Assembly (NCBI GenBank): GCA_964520905.1
Contig: CAZFQL010000001.1
Span: forward strand, 62,001-126,000
Direction of reading: 5' to 3'
Origin: JAGVIE01 sp964520905
GTDB taxonomy: Bacteria; Bacteroidota; Ignavibacteria; UBA10030; SZUA-254
Length of the DNA: 64,000 bases
How positions within the stretch are numbered: position 1 is the first letter of the stretch; each line of letters starts with the position of its first letter. Below, in pieces: positions 51,469 to 60,895 of the stretch. The notes below the pieces were generated by a model. The model did no database searches. It was given only the letters and a program-made list of their open reading frames with translations, and was not told where the DNA came from. The translations under genes were made by a program, and so were the position numbers.

Positions 51469-53823
51469 TTAGAAATTAAAGTTGTATGTTAGCGATGGGA
51501 TTATTGGAAACAGTGTAAGCTGAACTGCTTCAGTTTTCGTCGGGTCGTCTTCGTTTTGTCTGAAAAATATAGCATAGGGATTTGCCTGATTATAGGCGTT
51601 GTAGATTGAAAGGTTTAAGTTAGATCTTTCGCTGAAGTTATAAGTAACTGACAAATCCAGCCGGTGATATGATGGCATTCGGTAACCATTTCTTTCGGTG
51701 TAACTTGGAACTACTCGCCCTTCGATCATATATTTACCGCTCGGAAATGTTACTGCATTGCCAGTATTGTACACCCACGTGGCTGATAAATTCCATCTGC
51801 TGCTCATGTTGTACATTGCAACCACCGAAATATCGTGTGTTCGGTCCTGCCGCGCCGGGAAGGACTTACCGTTGTTGATTTTTGTAAACTGTTCTGCCGT
51901 TCTTGCCAATGTGTATCCCAACCAGCCGGTGAACTTGCCAAATTTTTTCTTCACAAGGAATTCCGCACCATAACTCCAGCCCCTGCCGAATAACAGTTGT
52001 GATTCAACTCTTGAATTAAGCTCCAAATCTGCGCCGTTCTTATAATCGATCAGGTTCCGCATGTCTTTGTAATAAATCTCGAGAGATGTTTCGTATTCAT
52101 TCTCGTTGAAATTTCTGAAATACCCCAACGTAAATTGATTTGCTTTCTGCGGCTCAACATTATTGCTGCTCGGGATCCACAAGTCGTTCGGCTTCGTTGT
52201 TGTGGAATTCGAAAGAAGGTGGAGATATTGCGTATTACGAGCATACGACGCTTTGATTGAACTCATATCATCGAGGAGAAAGTTTGCTGCAATGCGCGGC
52301 TCAAATCCCATGAATGTTTTAACGGATTTCCCGGATGAATAAGTTTTCGAGTCAGTGGTGCTTCCGTCTTCATCGTACGTATAAAATGTACCGGGACCCA
52401 AAAGACTGAATGTTGAAAACCTAAGTCCATAATTGATTTTCAATTCAGGAAGAAATTCATACTCGTGCGAAAAGTAAGCGGCATTTTCCAGGGCATATTT
52501 ACGATCTATTGTTGAGCTATTGACTGAGCTTGTCGATCCGGCTGAAATTGTGCCGGGCACAAATGTATGGTAGATAGAATTGATACCAAACTTCATTGTA
52601 CTAAACGAGCTGATGAAATATTGAAAGTCCGTCTTGAAGTTCAAATCGCGTATACCGGATTTGATAGAGAACTCGTCGGTGTTTGAGCCAAAGATATTGG
52701 TGTAACTGTAATCGCTGTAAATTAACGATGTGTTGGAAAAAAACTGGCCGCCGAAAATATGATTCCACCTCAAGGTTGCGGTAGTATTTCCCCAGTTAAA
52801 GCCGATGACATCGGGATAATCAAAGTTATCTCTCCCAAAATAACCGGAAAGAAATACGCGATCTTTTTCACCAAACTTATAATTTGCTTTCATGTTGATG
52901 TCATAGAAGTACAAGCTTGTTTTTTGAACGACAGTATCGCTTGATAACTTTAGGAACAAATCAGCATACGTTCTTCTGCCGGAAACAATGAAAGAACCTT
53001 CGTCTTTCACAATCGGTCCCTGAACCGTCAACCGAGATGAAATCAACCCGATGCCGCCGGAAAATCCGAAGTTCTTCGAGTTGCCATCGTTCATTCTGAG
53101 ATCCAAGACAGATGAAAGTCGTCCGCCATACTCGGCAGGAATACTGCCCGTCATCATCTTCACATCTTTGATTGCGTCTGAATTGAAAACCGACATGAAT
53201 CCAAGCAAGTGCGAAGCGTTGTAAACAGGCGCCTCATCTAACATGATAAGATTTTGATCGGTGCGTCCGCCGCGCGCAAAATATCCTGTGTTTCCTTCAC
53301 CAGCCGACTTCACACCCGGCAGCAATTGAATCGTTTTCAAGATATCTTTTTCACCGAGCAATACAGGTATTGACTGCAACTCCCGGACCGGAAGCTTGTT
53401 TGTACTCATTTCAGTTGAAATAATATTTGTATTCAGTTGCTCGCCGGAGACTACAACTTCTCCTAAGAGGATGGATTCAGAGTTGAGAACATAGTTAACG
53501 GTTTTGTTTCTATTCAGGGAAATAGTATCCGTTAGTGTTTTGAATCCAATGTAGCCGATCAGAATCGTATAATCGCCCTCTGGGATCGTCAACGAGTAAA
53601 ACCCATAAGCGTTTGTAGTCGAGCCAACACCTTTCAGTTCTTTCACCAAAATATTTGCACCGATAAGCGCTTCACCTGTTTCAGCATCCTTGATTATTCC
53701 GCTCAACGTATATTTGTTTTGTGCAAGAGCGGAATTGAACGTAATATAAAAGAAGAAGATGTTGATGAAAAGAAAAAGAATAGTAATAGGATTCTTGTTG
53801 CTTCGGTATTTTACTTTGAACAT
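51469..53823 (-). CDS. TonB-dependent receptor with carboxypeptidase-regulatory-like N-domain
   Basis: A 784-residue outer-membrane receptor. After the signal peptide (~1-35) comes a beta-sandwich domain ('YTLSGIIKDAETGEALIGANILVKELKGVGSTTNAYGFYSL', ~38-110), then the plug ('ILKTIQLLPGVKSAGEGNTGYFARGGRTDQNLIMLDEAPVYN') and a 22-strand barrel ending in Phe. It imports an unknown ligand energised by TonB. ATG 53823 begins the signal peptide with AAAGGA just upstream; the frame to 53892 is an unlikely extension. The ECF sigma factor group lies upstream on the same strand, so regulation by it is plausible but not shown. Confidence 0.95.
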   Translation of the reverse strand: MFKVKYRSNKNPITILFLFINIFFFYITFNSALAQNKYTLSGIIKDAETGEALIGANILVKELKGVGSTTNAYGFYSLTIPEGDYTILIGYIGFKTLTDTISLNRNKTVNYVLNSESILLGEVVVSGEQLNTNIISTEMSTNKLPVRELQSIPVLLGEKDILKTIQLLPGVKSAGEGNTGYFARGGRTDQNLIMLDEAPVYNASHLLGFMSVFNSDAIKDVKMMTGSIPAEYGGRLSSVLDLRMNDGNSKNFGFSGGIGLISSRLTVQGPIVKDEGSFIVSGRRTYADLFLKLSSDTVVQKTSLYFYDINMKANYKFGEKDRVFLSGYFGRDNFDYPDVIGFNWGNTTATLRWNHIFGGQFFSNTSLIYSDYSYTNIFGSNTDEFSIKSGIRDLNFKTDFQYFISSFSTMKFGINSIYHTFVPGTISAGSTSSVNSSTIDRKYALENAAYFSHEYEFLPELKINYGLRFSTFSLLGPGTFYTYDEDGSTTDSKTYSSGKSVKTFMGFEPRIAANFLLDDMSSIKASYARNTQYLHLLSNSTTTKPNDLWIPSSNNVEPQKANQFTLGYFRNFNENEYETSLEIYYKDMRNLIDYKNGADLELNSRVESQLLFGRGWSYGAEFLVKKKFGKFTGWLGYTLARTAEQFTKINNGKSFPARQDRTHDISVVAMYNMSSRWNLSATWVYNTGNAVTFPSGKYMIEGRVVPSYTERNGYRMPSYHRLDLSVTYNFSERSNLNLSIYNAYNQANPYAIFFRQNEDDPTKTEAVQLTLFPIIPSLTYNFNF

Positions 53824-54057
53824 TTTGATATCCTTTGAATTAATTATAATTGCCATTCCTGTGAATGGATGCGTTGAGCGAATTTCTACCATGCCTATTC
53901 CAATGATGTTATTTTACTTAACAGGTGCCGCGCACTGAGTACGGGATTTTTATCGGGATGAATAATGTGCAGACAGTAAGTACAATGACTGCAAACAATA
54001 TATAGTGAAACTGGCGAAGAGTTTTCACGTCAGTACTTGTTTTCTGGTTTGCTTTTC

Positions 54058-54606
54058 TCAACGGAAATTTGGCGGTGGTGGAAAATGTTCACTAGGAAAT
54101 CCCGGTGGCGTTTGCCCCGGGGGCATACCTGGTGGACCAATTTCTGGTAGTATATCCCGAAAGATTTTTTCCAATTTTTTTTGCTGATCAGGCGTGCAGG
54201 TTTTTTTCAATTCGAGAAAATGATAGAACTTGAGTTTTTCCAATTCACTATGCTTGTCGCCGATTTGATCAGCAAGTTTTTCTATCTTCGCAAAATCAGG
54301 AGTCTCAACAGAAATTTCTTTGAGTAATTCTTTCCTTATATCTCTCATAGAATAAAGAATTATTTCAACCTTTGTGAAATGATCTTCTATTACCGAAGCA
54401 GCTCGCTGTGTCTGTATCTCAGATAATCCCAGCTCATTCTTTAGAAAATCAGTGACACGGTTAGGCGGTGGCATTTCTAAGTTAGATACGTCAGGCCGGT
54501 GATAATGCAGATACCACACTGTTACCAGTGAAGATAGATTCATAATTACGAGGAGAATAACTCCCCAGAAGGCAAGACGCTTTTTAATGATATTGTCCAT
54601 GGTCAT
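54058..54606 (-). CDS. Periplasmic heavy-metal-sensor / Spy-CpxP-like protein
   Basis: A 182-residue protein with one N-terminal membrane helix (~10-32) and a helical periplasmic domain. 'LKNELGLSEIQTQRAASVIEDHF..VE' and 'CTPDQQKKLEKIF' are the paired LTxxQ-like motifs of the Spy/CpxP/ZraP group; the C-terminal 35 residues are Pro/Gly/Met-rich. Such proteins sense or buffer stress or metals and inhibit a partner. Its start overlaps the anti-sigma-like gene by 4 bases, so it is the third member of the sigma-factor set and could be the sensor controlling it. Confidence 0.85.
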   Translation of the reverse strand: MTMDNIIKKRLAFWGVILLVIMNLSSLVTVWYLHYHRPDVSNLEMPPPNRVTDFLKNELGLSEIQTQRAASVIEDHFTKVEIILYSMRDIRKELLKEISVETPDFAKIEKLADQIGDKHSELEKLKFYHFLELKKTCTPDQQKKLEKIFRDILPEIGPPGMPPGQTPPGFPSEHFPPPPNFR

Positions 54607-54956
54607 TCGATATATGTTAGAAAATATTCATTTAAATCGGGTCCGCTTAAGTTGTAAACTTCAACAATGGTTTTGAGTTTTTCCTGACGAATTGATGAAG
54701 TCTCCAAGCGTTCTATCAAAATACCAGCGAAAATACTTGCCGCAACGAGTAGAGACACAAACCCCGGACGAAGTAGTTTCACAGATAAATAATCCATTAC
54801 CGATTGATACTCTTGGACTTTGATCTCATCCAATCGGTGCTGTAAGCGTGTGTAGAAAAACGGAGAGGGTTTTACTTGCTTAATATCGTCAAGGCATTGA
54901 AGTGTCTTGTCCACTTCTGCTTCAATAGTTTGCCTGTCTCTGTTACAATTTTTCAT
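54603..54956 (-). CDS. Anti-sigma-factor-like membrane protein
   Basis: A 117-residue protein with a charged N-terminal part (~1-60; 'DRQTIEAEVDKTLQCLDDIKQVKPSPFFYTRLQHRL') and one membrane helix (~70-86). Position right after an ECF sigma gene and before a Spy-like gene, and the one-helix layout, suggest an anti-sigma factor, although the zinc-finger (ZAS) motif is absent. A short periplasmic tail (~90-117) could contact the Spy-like partner. The start has only a weak ribosome site. About 135 bases without a gene separate it from the sigma factor. Confidence 0.75.
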   Translation of the reverse strand: MKNCNRDRQTIEAEVDKTLQCLDDIKQVKPSPFFYTRLQHRLDEIKVQEYQSVMDYLSVKLLRPGFVSLLVAASIFAGILIERLETSSIRQEKLKTIVEVYNLSGPDLNEYFLTYIE

Positions 54957-55091
54957 GTTTCTACCTGTATTGTTTATATTGAGTTAGACAATTGTTTTTC
55001 GTGGAACCTGTGCCAGTCGTTAAAAAATTATTCCCTAAAACAAGCGAAAAACAGGGAATTGTTGGTTTAATCTATTGGAGGGAAGATATTG

Positions 55092-55664
55092 TTAGATATC
55101 CTTGTAATAATTGTACAGCTTTTTCTTTAAATTCTTTTTTGCTCTAATGAGCAGCGAATCAACAGCAGAGGCCGTCGTTCCCATCACCTCAGCGATTTGT
55201 TTGTAGTCGAGGTTTTCGTACTTGCTGAGAGTAAATGCTATTTTTTGATTTTCAGCTAACGAGTTTATTACATCTTGAAGAATTCGGATGCGCTCCTGAT
55301 GCTCTAAACTAATATGTGGATTGGGGGTTTCAGTGTCGATAAATTGCTCGGAATCTTTTTCACCACCAAAGACTGATTTGAGGTTGTTTGCCCATTTCCT
55401 GTGTTTGTTTTTCTTAATTAAATTCAATGATTTATTCACAGCAATCCGGTAAATCCAGGTTGATAGAGCCGCTTCTTCACGAAAACGATGGATGGCGCTG
55501 TGAATTTCGATGAAGACATCTTGCGCAACATCCTCAGCATCCTCCTGATTGTGTAAGAAACCATAACAGGTGTTCACCACCATATTTTGGTACCGCCCGA
55601 CCAACTCCTTGAACGCCTGCGGTTCTGCATTTTTCAAATCATGAATTAATTTTTTGTCGTTCAT
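55092..55664 (-). CDS. ECF-type RNA polymerase sigma factor
   Basis: A 190-residue alternative sigma factor. Region 2 (~10-80: 'FKELVGRYQNMVVNTCYGFLHNQEDAEDVAQDVFIEIHSAIHRFREEAALSTWIYRIAVNKSLNLIK') binds core polymerase and the -10 element; region 4 (~125-180: 'SLAENQKIAFTLSKYENLDYKQIAEVMGTTASAVDSLLIRAKKNLKK') is a complete helix-turn-helix. The true ATG is at 55664, one codon after an in-frame TTG. Downstream on the same strand are an anti-sigma-like gene and a Spy-like gene, a layout seen for envelope or metal stress control. Targets are unknown; the TonB receptor is a candidate. Confidence 0.94.
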   Translation of the reverse strand: MNDKKLIHDLKNAEPQAFKELVGRYQNMVVNTCYGFLHNQEDAEDVAQDVFIEIHSAIHRFREEAALSTWIYRIAVNKSLNLIKKNKHRKWANNLKSVFGGEKDSEQFIDTETPNPHISLEHQERIRILQDVINSLAENQKIAFTLSKYENLDYKQIAEVMGTTASAVDSLLIRAKKNLKKKLYNYYKDI

Positions 55665-55825
55665 CAACTTGTTAATTGTAAGAATATTTCAGCTAACCCT
55701 TGTAATCATGTATTACGTCCTTACTCTTTTTAGTAAATGAATATAAAACTTGCTCGTTCCAAAGTCAACACAAACTCACACCTTCTTCACCATATGCCTC
55801 AGTTTGTATAAATGAAATAGCAGAA

Positions 55826-57097
55826 TCACCGCCCCAAGAACAAATACGATTGCAGGAAATTGAAATATGTTGCCGCTGTCTTATCGGTGAACTGGAAAAA
55901 GTTGCTTGAAAGAAAAAATGTAACGGCAAGAAAAATTATTCCGCGCTTCCTGAAATCGTACACCCCGAGCGTTGTGGGTAAGGCAACTGCAAATATCGGA
56001 AGCAGTATACCGTAATGGTGTTCCCAAGCCACAGGCGATGCAATGGTGAAGCTGAGTACGGCAAGAGAAAGATCAAATACATCGGCATGTTTGTATTCTC
56101 TTCGCCGCCAGAAGAGTACAAGTCCAATAAATGTAATAGAAGTTAAGAGCGTTCCCCAGTAAACTATCGGATTGTACGGCGGGAAACTCCGCGCAACCCA
56201 CTCAAGGTTGTTACCGTTAAAGAGCATCCGGTTCAGCAGTCCGTTCACAGATTGATTCGGGAAGTACGATTCACCATGTTGTGCAATGTAAGTGACAGCA
56301 TTGAAGTAATCGAGATTGTTTTCCAATCCGTACACAGCAACCGAGATTGCGGCAAATACAACAACGGTGATGACCAAAGCGAGAACAAACTTCTTTTGCT
56401 TTCGCAGAAGCCCCCAGAGGAGAAGTAGTATAAGCTGCGGCTTAATGATGCAAATTAATCCTGCAAGAAAACCGGAAAGTTTTTTTCTATGTGCCAGCCA
56501 TGCGAGCACCATGCCGGTGAAAAGAACATCAATCCATACCTGCACCTGTCCGAGTACGTACGCTTTGAGCAGCGGATAGAACGTCAGTGTAAATGCTGTA
56601 CATAAAAATAAGAGAATAAATTTTTCAACCGGACTTGTAATCTCCAACTTTGAGTACCGGCTTATGCTCAGGGTAAGAATTCGCCAGAGCATCAATGCCA
56701 TCAGGAAAATGCCGATCCACGAGATAGTGTTAAGGAGATCATCGCGAATGAAGCCATCAGGGGAAAGCTCTCTCAGCGGCTCAAGAAGTAAAAGACTGGT
56801 GAGTGGGTATTGAAATTTTACTTTCTGGTCGAAGAATAAAACGGTATAAAGCGGCTTATCGTTGAACAGATGACGGAGATCGGGGGTGTGGAGATATTGC
56901 AATGCCTGCCGCATAGGCGCCCACGAATCGTTGTATGCCTCACGTTCGAAAAAAGCACGGGTGTAATGTAAAGTTGTCGTGTCGCTGCTGCCGAGCAAAA
57001 TCGGAAGATTGATCGCCGCACCGTTGAGGATTGCGAAAAAAAACAAGTACCGCGTGAATGAACTCCATCGGTGTAATATTTTCAGCAATGCCGCCAT
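55826..57097 (-). CDS. GT87 (DUF2029) mannosyl/polyprenol-type glycosyltransferase, probably frameshifted at the end
   Basis: A 423-residue multi-helix membrane glycosyltransferase. 'SWAPMRQALQYLHTPDLRHLFNDKPLYTVLFFDQKVKFQYPLTSLLLLEPLRELS' and 'NQSVNGLLNRMLFNGNN' are typical of the GT87 family, which uses polyprenyl-phosphate sugars. The frame ends LQSYLFLGR at 55826, but if one base were added to the CCCC run at 55832-55835 translation would continue as AVILLFHLYKLRHMVKKV and stop at 55776, giving a normal final membrane helix with a basic tail. I infer a sequencing or natural one-base deletion. ATG 57097 is chosen over a TTG at 57112. Confidence 0.82.
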   Translation of the reverse strand: MAALLKILHRWSSFTRYLFFFAILNGAAINLPILLGSSDTTTLHYTRAFFEREAYNDSWAPMRQALQYLHTPDLRHLFNDKPLYTVLFFDQKVKFQYPLTSLLLLEPLRELSPDGFIRDDLLNTISWIGIFLMALMLWRILTLSISRYSKLEITSPVEKFILLFLCTAFTLTFYPLLKAYVLGQVQVWIDVLFTGMVLAWLAHRKKLSGFLAGLICIIKPQLILLLLWGLLRKQKKFVLALVITVVVFAAISVAVYGLENNLDYFNAVTYIAQHGESYFPNQSVNGLLNRMLFNGNNLEWVARSFPPYNPIVYWGTLLTSITFIGLVLFWRRREYKHADVFDLSLAVLSFTIASPVAWEHHYGILLPIFAVALPTTLGVYDFRKRGIIFLAVTFFLSSNFFQFTDKTAATYFNFLQSYLFLGR

Positions 57098-57171
57098 TTT
57101 CTGAATGTACAAATTCTCGTTTCCACTAACAAATAAAAACCTTCGAAAAATTGTTTTATACTGCTAAAGAC

Positions 57172-57239
57172 TGTCACACTAAGCTTGCCGAAGCGTGGAA
57201 CTATAGTGATATGTCATGGTTCGACAGGCTCACCATGAC
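57172..57239. repeat. Dispersed palindromic repeat (GTCATGGT...ACCATGAC)
   Basis: Perfect 8-base arms GTCATGGT (57213-57220) and ACCATGAC (57232-57239) enclose TCGACAGGCTC. A degenerate companion (GTCACACT..GCTTGCCGAAGCGTG) lies just before. Related GCTTCGACA-type sequence occurs at 20556-20575. Confidence 0.65.
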
Positions 57240-57298
57240 TTTAATTTTATTTTTAAGTCGAGGAGAATTTCGTTATCTTTTGTTCACCTAATCACAGA

Positions 57299-58156
57299 AT
57301 GGACAATATGCAGGACAGAATTATTCACGTTGGTCACAGTCCAGATCCGGACGATGCGTTCATGTTTTACGGACTTGCATCCGGCAAGGTGAAGTTGGAA
57401 GGAATCCGCATCGAGCATCTGCTGGAGGATATCCAATCTTTAAACGAGCGCGCAAAGAAGGCTGAACTTGAAGTTACTGCAATCTCGGCGCATGCTTTTC
57501 CGTATGTTGCCGATAAATATTGGATAATGCGAACCGGCGCGAGCATGGGCGAAGGATATGGTCCGGTTATCGTTTCCAGAAAATATAAATCGCTCGATGA
57601 ACTGAAAGGAAAAGTCGTCGGCACACCCGGTCAGCTCACAACGGCGACGCTTCTTTTCAAAATCTTTACAGAAGGAATTAAAAATATCGATCTGCCGTTT
57701 GATCAAATAATGAAATCGATTGATGATGGAAAGATTGATGCAGGCTTATTGATTCATGAAGGGCAGATCACGTACCAATCGCTTGGATATAATAAGATTC
57801 TAGATTTCGGTGAGTTGTGGGAAAAAGAAATCCCGAAAGCATTCGGGAGACTTCCGCTTCCGCTCGGACTCGATATTGTTAGAAAAGATTTGGGCGAAGA
57901 TATGGCTCGAAAACTTTCACATGGCTTGAAAGAAAGTATCAAATACGGCTACGAGCATCAGGATGAAGCAATTCCCTACGCGATGAAGTGGGGGCGCGGC
58001 ATCGATTACAAGCTTGGGGAAAAATTTGTGAAGATGTATGTCAGCGAACTGACAATTGATATGGGTGAGCAAGGCAAGAAAGCGTTGGAGTTGTTGTTTT
58101 CACATGCGTTTGAAAAAAAAATGATCGCGAAGATTCCCGAAGTTGTTTTGTTTTAA
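57299..58156 (+). CDS. mqnD: 1,4-dihydroxy-6-naphthoate synthase (futalosine pathway)
   Basis: A 285-residue enzyme of the MqnD family, which converts cyclic dehypoxanthine futalosine to 1,4-dihydroxy-6-naphthoate for menaquinone. It has a periplasmic-binding-protein-like two-lobe fold: 'GHSPDPDDAFMFYGLASGKV' at the start, 'ISAHAFPYVADKYWIM', 'GYGPVIVSRKY', 'GTPGQLTTATLL' and 'DAGLLIHEGQITY' are family signatures. No signal peptide, so it is cytoplasmic. It lies on the strand opposite to mqnC and mqnE-mqnA, which are 1.6 kb downstream. The ATG lacks a good ribosome site; another ATG is 9 bases later. Confidence 0.94.
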   Translation: MDNMQDRIIHVGHSPDPDDAFMFYGLASGKVKLEGIRIEHLLEDIQSLNERAKKAELEVTAISAHAFPYVADKYWIMRTGASMGEGYGPVIVSRKYKSLDELKGKVVGTPGQLTTATLLFKIFTEGIKNIDLPFDQIMKSIDDGKIDAGLLIHEGQITYQSLGYNKILDFGELWEKEIPKAFGRLPLPLGLDIVRKDLGEDMARKLSHGLKESIKYGYEHQDEAIPYAMKWGRGIDYKLGEKFVKMYVSELTIDMGEQGKKALELLFSHAFEKKMIAKIPEVVLF

Positions 58157-58198
58157 GATTATTAGATTAAACATTTTTGTAAATGAAGGGAATTACTT

Positions 58199-59071
58199 AT
58201 GAATATAATTAACTTTCTTGAGTGGTGGAAACAACCATTCCGCTTTTTGTTGTTTGTTATTATCTTTATCCATTGTTTCATTGTGGATGGGAAAGGACAA
58301 CAGGATAATTTTATTGCGCTAATTCCTCCATTCATGGACCGTCAGCACTCCGAAGAATGGAGCACTCCGTTGCAGCTCACACAGCAGAGCTTTGTGATTT
58401 TCCTTTATCGCAACGCAGCGGTTATTTACTCGGAAGCAGATTTAATGAATACTGGAGCGGATACTGTCGAATACGAACTTGCACTTCCATCAACCGGATA
58501 TCGGGAAGAAAGTAATGCGGCACAAGCCTATATCTCAAATGGAATTTTAAGCGTGCAGTTGTGGGTTGCTGGTGAACGTGTCGAGTCAGAGATTCGACAG
58601 GAAGGGGATACTGAATGGTACACCATAGATGCCATGTTCCCTCCGGGAATAACGACGAAAGTGAAATCGCTCTTCTGGGTGCAGACTTCACTGACGGATG
58701 TTGATTCAATATCAAGTTTGGATACGGTAAAAATTCGAGACGGAAAAAGAGAAATTTTTCTGAATCTCTCACAAGCGGCGATTTGGAGGGATGTCATCGG
58801 TTTGTTTGATGCAACAGTTGTCTTTAAAGAAGGATTATCACCCCGCGATACACTCGACGCCAATCCGGATAATTATGAGGTTGGCGATTCTACGATAAGC
58901 TGGACGATGCGAAACATAGAACCCTCAATGGAAGACAACATCTCGCTGTACTATAATTCAGACGTGAAGCGGAAATCGAGAATGGATACAATGAAAAAAC
59001 TTTCGCGGTTTATTGTGAAGCGTGCATACGATGAGATGCTGGAATATGTACGGCAGTTGGATGAGGAGTAG
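58199..59071 (+). CDS. Exported protein of unknown function
   Basis: A 290-residue protein with a hydrophobic N-terminal segment (~14-32), probably a signal peptide or anchor. The body is beta-rich: 'VIYSEADLMNTGADTVEYELALPSTGY' resembles a DUF4424-like or Ig-type strand pair, and 'FPPGITTKVKSLFWVQT' another; I cannot assign a family firmly. The last ~40 residues are helical and basic then acidic. AAGGGAA precedes the ATG. It begins 42 bases after mqnD and is followed by a methyltransferase gene on the same strand, so cotranscription is possible, but no link to menaquinone synthesis is evident. Confidence 0.72.
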   Translation: MNIINFLEWWKQPFRFLLFVIIFIHCFIVDGKGQQDNFIALIPPFMDRQHSEEWSTPLQLTQQSFVIFLYRNAAVIYSEADLMNTGADTVEYELALPSTGYREESNAAQAYISNGILSVQLWVAGERVESEIRQEGDTEWYTIDAMFPPGITTKVKSLFWVQTSLTDVDSISSLDTVKIRDGKREIFLNLSQAAIWRDVIGLFDATVVFKEGLSPRDTLDANPDNYEVGDSTISWTMRNIEPSMEDNISLYYNSDVKRKSRMDTMKKLSRFIVKRAYDEMLEYVRQLDEE

Positions 59072-59125
59072 ATTGCTGACCTGTGAAGATTCGTAATATT
59101 TGTAAGGTTAGCTATAGAAGCTGAT

Positions 59126-59749
59126 ATGAGCATTAAAGAAAAATACACCGATTGGTCGGCAACATACGACTTCGATAGAAACCTTACACGCGATTTAGAT
59201 GAGCGGGTCACAAGAGACACACTAATAAATCTCCGTTGTAAATCAATCATTGAGATCGGATGCGGGACAGGTAAGAACACTTCCTTTCTTTCACAAATTG
59301 GTGAGAAGGTTCACGCCATCGATTTTTCCGAAGGCATGATCGATAAAGCAAAAGCAAAACTACAATTAGACAATGTAACATTCACGGTAGCCGATATAAC
59401 AAAACCATGGCATTGCGAAGATCAGTCTGCCGATCTGATTGTCTGCAACCTCGTGTTAGAGCACGTAGAAAATCTCTCGTTTATTTTTTCAGAGGCATCT
59501 CGTACTTTAGTTGAGAAAGGACGCTTCTTTGTTTGCGAGTTTCATCCATTTCGACAATACGAGGGTACGAAAGCAAACTTCAGACAAGATCAAAACACCA
59601 CAGAGATTCAGGCATTTGTGCATCATATCTCAGATTTCCTTAACGCTGCAGAAATTAATGGATTAACACTTGAGAGTTTAAAGGAATGGTGGCATGAAGA
59701 AGATCAAAACAAGCCGCCAAGACTTGTTTCGTTTATGTTTGTTAAATGA
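59126..59749 (+). CDS. Class I SAM-dependent methyltransferase
   Basis: A 207-residue methyltransferase with the glycine-rich SAM motif 'SIIEIGCGTGKNTSFL' (~37-52), the acidic motif 'VHAIDFSEGMIDKAK' and 'DLIVCNLVLEHVENL'. It fits the UbiE/MenG-like or Methyltransf_11 group in size and motifs. Lying between mqnD and mqnC, it could be a demethylmenaquinone methyltransferase, but its sequence is shorter than typical MenG, so this is only a guess from context. About 55 bases follow the upstream gene; it converges with mqnC. Confidence 0.9.
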   Translation: MSIKEKYTDWSATYDFDRNLTRDLDERVTRDTLINLRCKSIIEIGCGTGKNTSFLSQIGEKVHAIDFSEGMIDKAKAKLQLDNVTFTVADITKPWHCEDQSADLIVCNLVLEHVENLSFIFSEASRTLVEKGRFFVCEFHPFRQYEGTKANFRQDQNTTEIQAFVHHISDFLNAAEINGLTLESLKEWWHEEDQNKPPRLVSFMFVK

Positions 59750-59794
59750 ATCGATGCCTACGTAAGAGATCCGCCTATTTCTGAGAGTTGGACA

Positions 59795-60889
59795 TTACAC
59801 CACTTCTGCTTTTTCATACATCTTCAAAGTATTATAGAGCGTGTCTCTCTGAACCGGCGTAAATCCCGAATCCTGAATTAGTTGAATAACTTCATCAACT
59901 GTTGTCTTGTTCACAAAGTCGGCTTCTGCATGAACGTTTTCTTCGTAAAGCGTCCCGCCGAAATCATCAGCGCCGAAGTGAAGCGCAACCTGTCCGATCT
60001 TTTTTCCTTCCGAAAACCACGATGCCTGAATGTGATCGAAATTGTCGAGATAAATTCTTGAGAGTGCGAGAATCTGTAAGTAACGTGTAGATGATGCGTA
60101 AGTAGGAATGATTTTATGAAGCGGTGTATTCCCCGGCTTGAAACTCCACGGAATGAAAGCCGTGAAGCCATGATACTCATCCTGAAGCTGTCGAATTACT
60201 TCGAGATGCTCGATGATATCTTCATCTGTTTCAAGATGGCCGTACATCATTGTTGCCGTCGTCTTATATCCGATCTTGTGTGCTTCACGCATGACGTTCA
60301 GCCAATCGGCGGACGTGCCTTTGAGATGACTGATTTTTTTCTTCACTCGATCCGATAAAATCTCAGCGCCACCACCGGGGATTGTACGCAAGCCAGCAAC
60401 CCATAACTTCTGGAGTACTTCTTGAATAGTGAGCCCAACTACTTGTGACATACCGATGATTTCCGACGTTGAGAAAAAATGTGGATGGACTTCCGGCGCT
60501 TCTTCTATTGTCCGCTTAACAAGTTCGAGATAATAATCGAACGGTAGAGCGGGATTCACTCCGCCTTGAAGCAGTACTGTAGTAACACCGTTAGCCGCCG
60601 CTGTTTTAAAATTCCGAATCATCTCATCGACGGAATAAGTGTACTCACCTGCTTCACCCGGGTGGCGGTAGAACGCACAAAAGATGCAGTCGATGTTGCA
60701 AATATTAGTATAGTTTGGATTTGTATCAACTACAAATGTTACCTGCTGATTTGGATTATTCTTGAAACGGATTTCATTTGCCATCTCACCAAGATTAAGT
60801 AGCTCAGCTTTCTGTAAAAGGAGTAGCCCCTCTTCTCTTGAAATCCTTTTCCCAGTTATTACTTTTTCTTTTATTGTTAATTTGTCCAT
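59795..60889 (-). CDS. mqnC: Cyclic dehypoxanthine futalosine synthase
   Basis: A 364-residue radical SAM enzyme that cyclises dehypoxanthine futalosine in menaquinone synthesis. The [4Fe-4S] cysteines are in CNIDCIFC (Cys64, 68, 71), followed by AFYR; 'QGGVNPALPFDYYLELVKR', 'IPGGGAEILSDRVKKKI' and 'FGADDFGGTLYEENVH' are family signatures. The N-terminal 'KVITGKRISREEGLLLLQKAEL' is the usual MqnC opening. It is downstream of the fused mqnE-mqnA gene on the same strand, separated by an 80-base spacer that folds into a palindromic repeat. Confidence 0.96.
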   Translation of the reverse strand: MDKLTIKEKVITGKRISREEGLLLLQKAELLNLGEMANEIRFKNNPNQQVTFVVDTNPNYTNICNIDCIFCAFYRHPGEAGEYTYSVDEMIRNFKTAAANGVTTVLLQGGVNPALPFDYYLELVKRTIEEAPEVHPHFFSTSEIIGMSQVVGLTIQEVLQKLWVAGLRTIPGGGAEILSDRVKKKISHLKGTSADWLNVMREAHKIGYKTTATMMYGHLETDEDIIEHLEVIRQLQDEYHGFTAFIPWSFKPGNTPLHKIIPTYASSTRYLQILALSRIYLDNFDHIQASWFSEGKKIGQVALHFGADDFGGTLYEENVHAEADFVNKTTVDEVIQLIQDSGFTPVQRDTLYNTLKMYEKAEVV

Positions 60890-60895
60890 AGTCTT

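Noticed and set aside
54957..55091. Small gene between sigma factor and anti-sigma-like gene
   Set aside because: No start with ribosome site or convincing frame on either strand.
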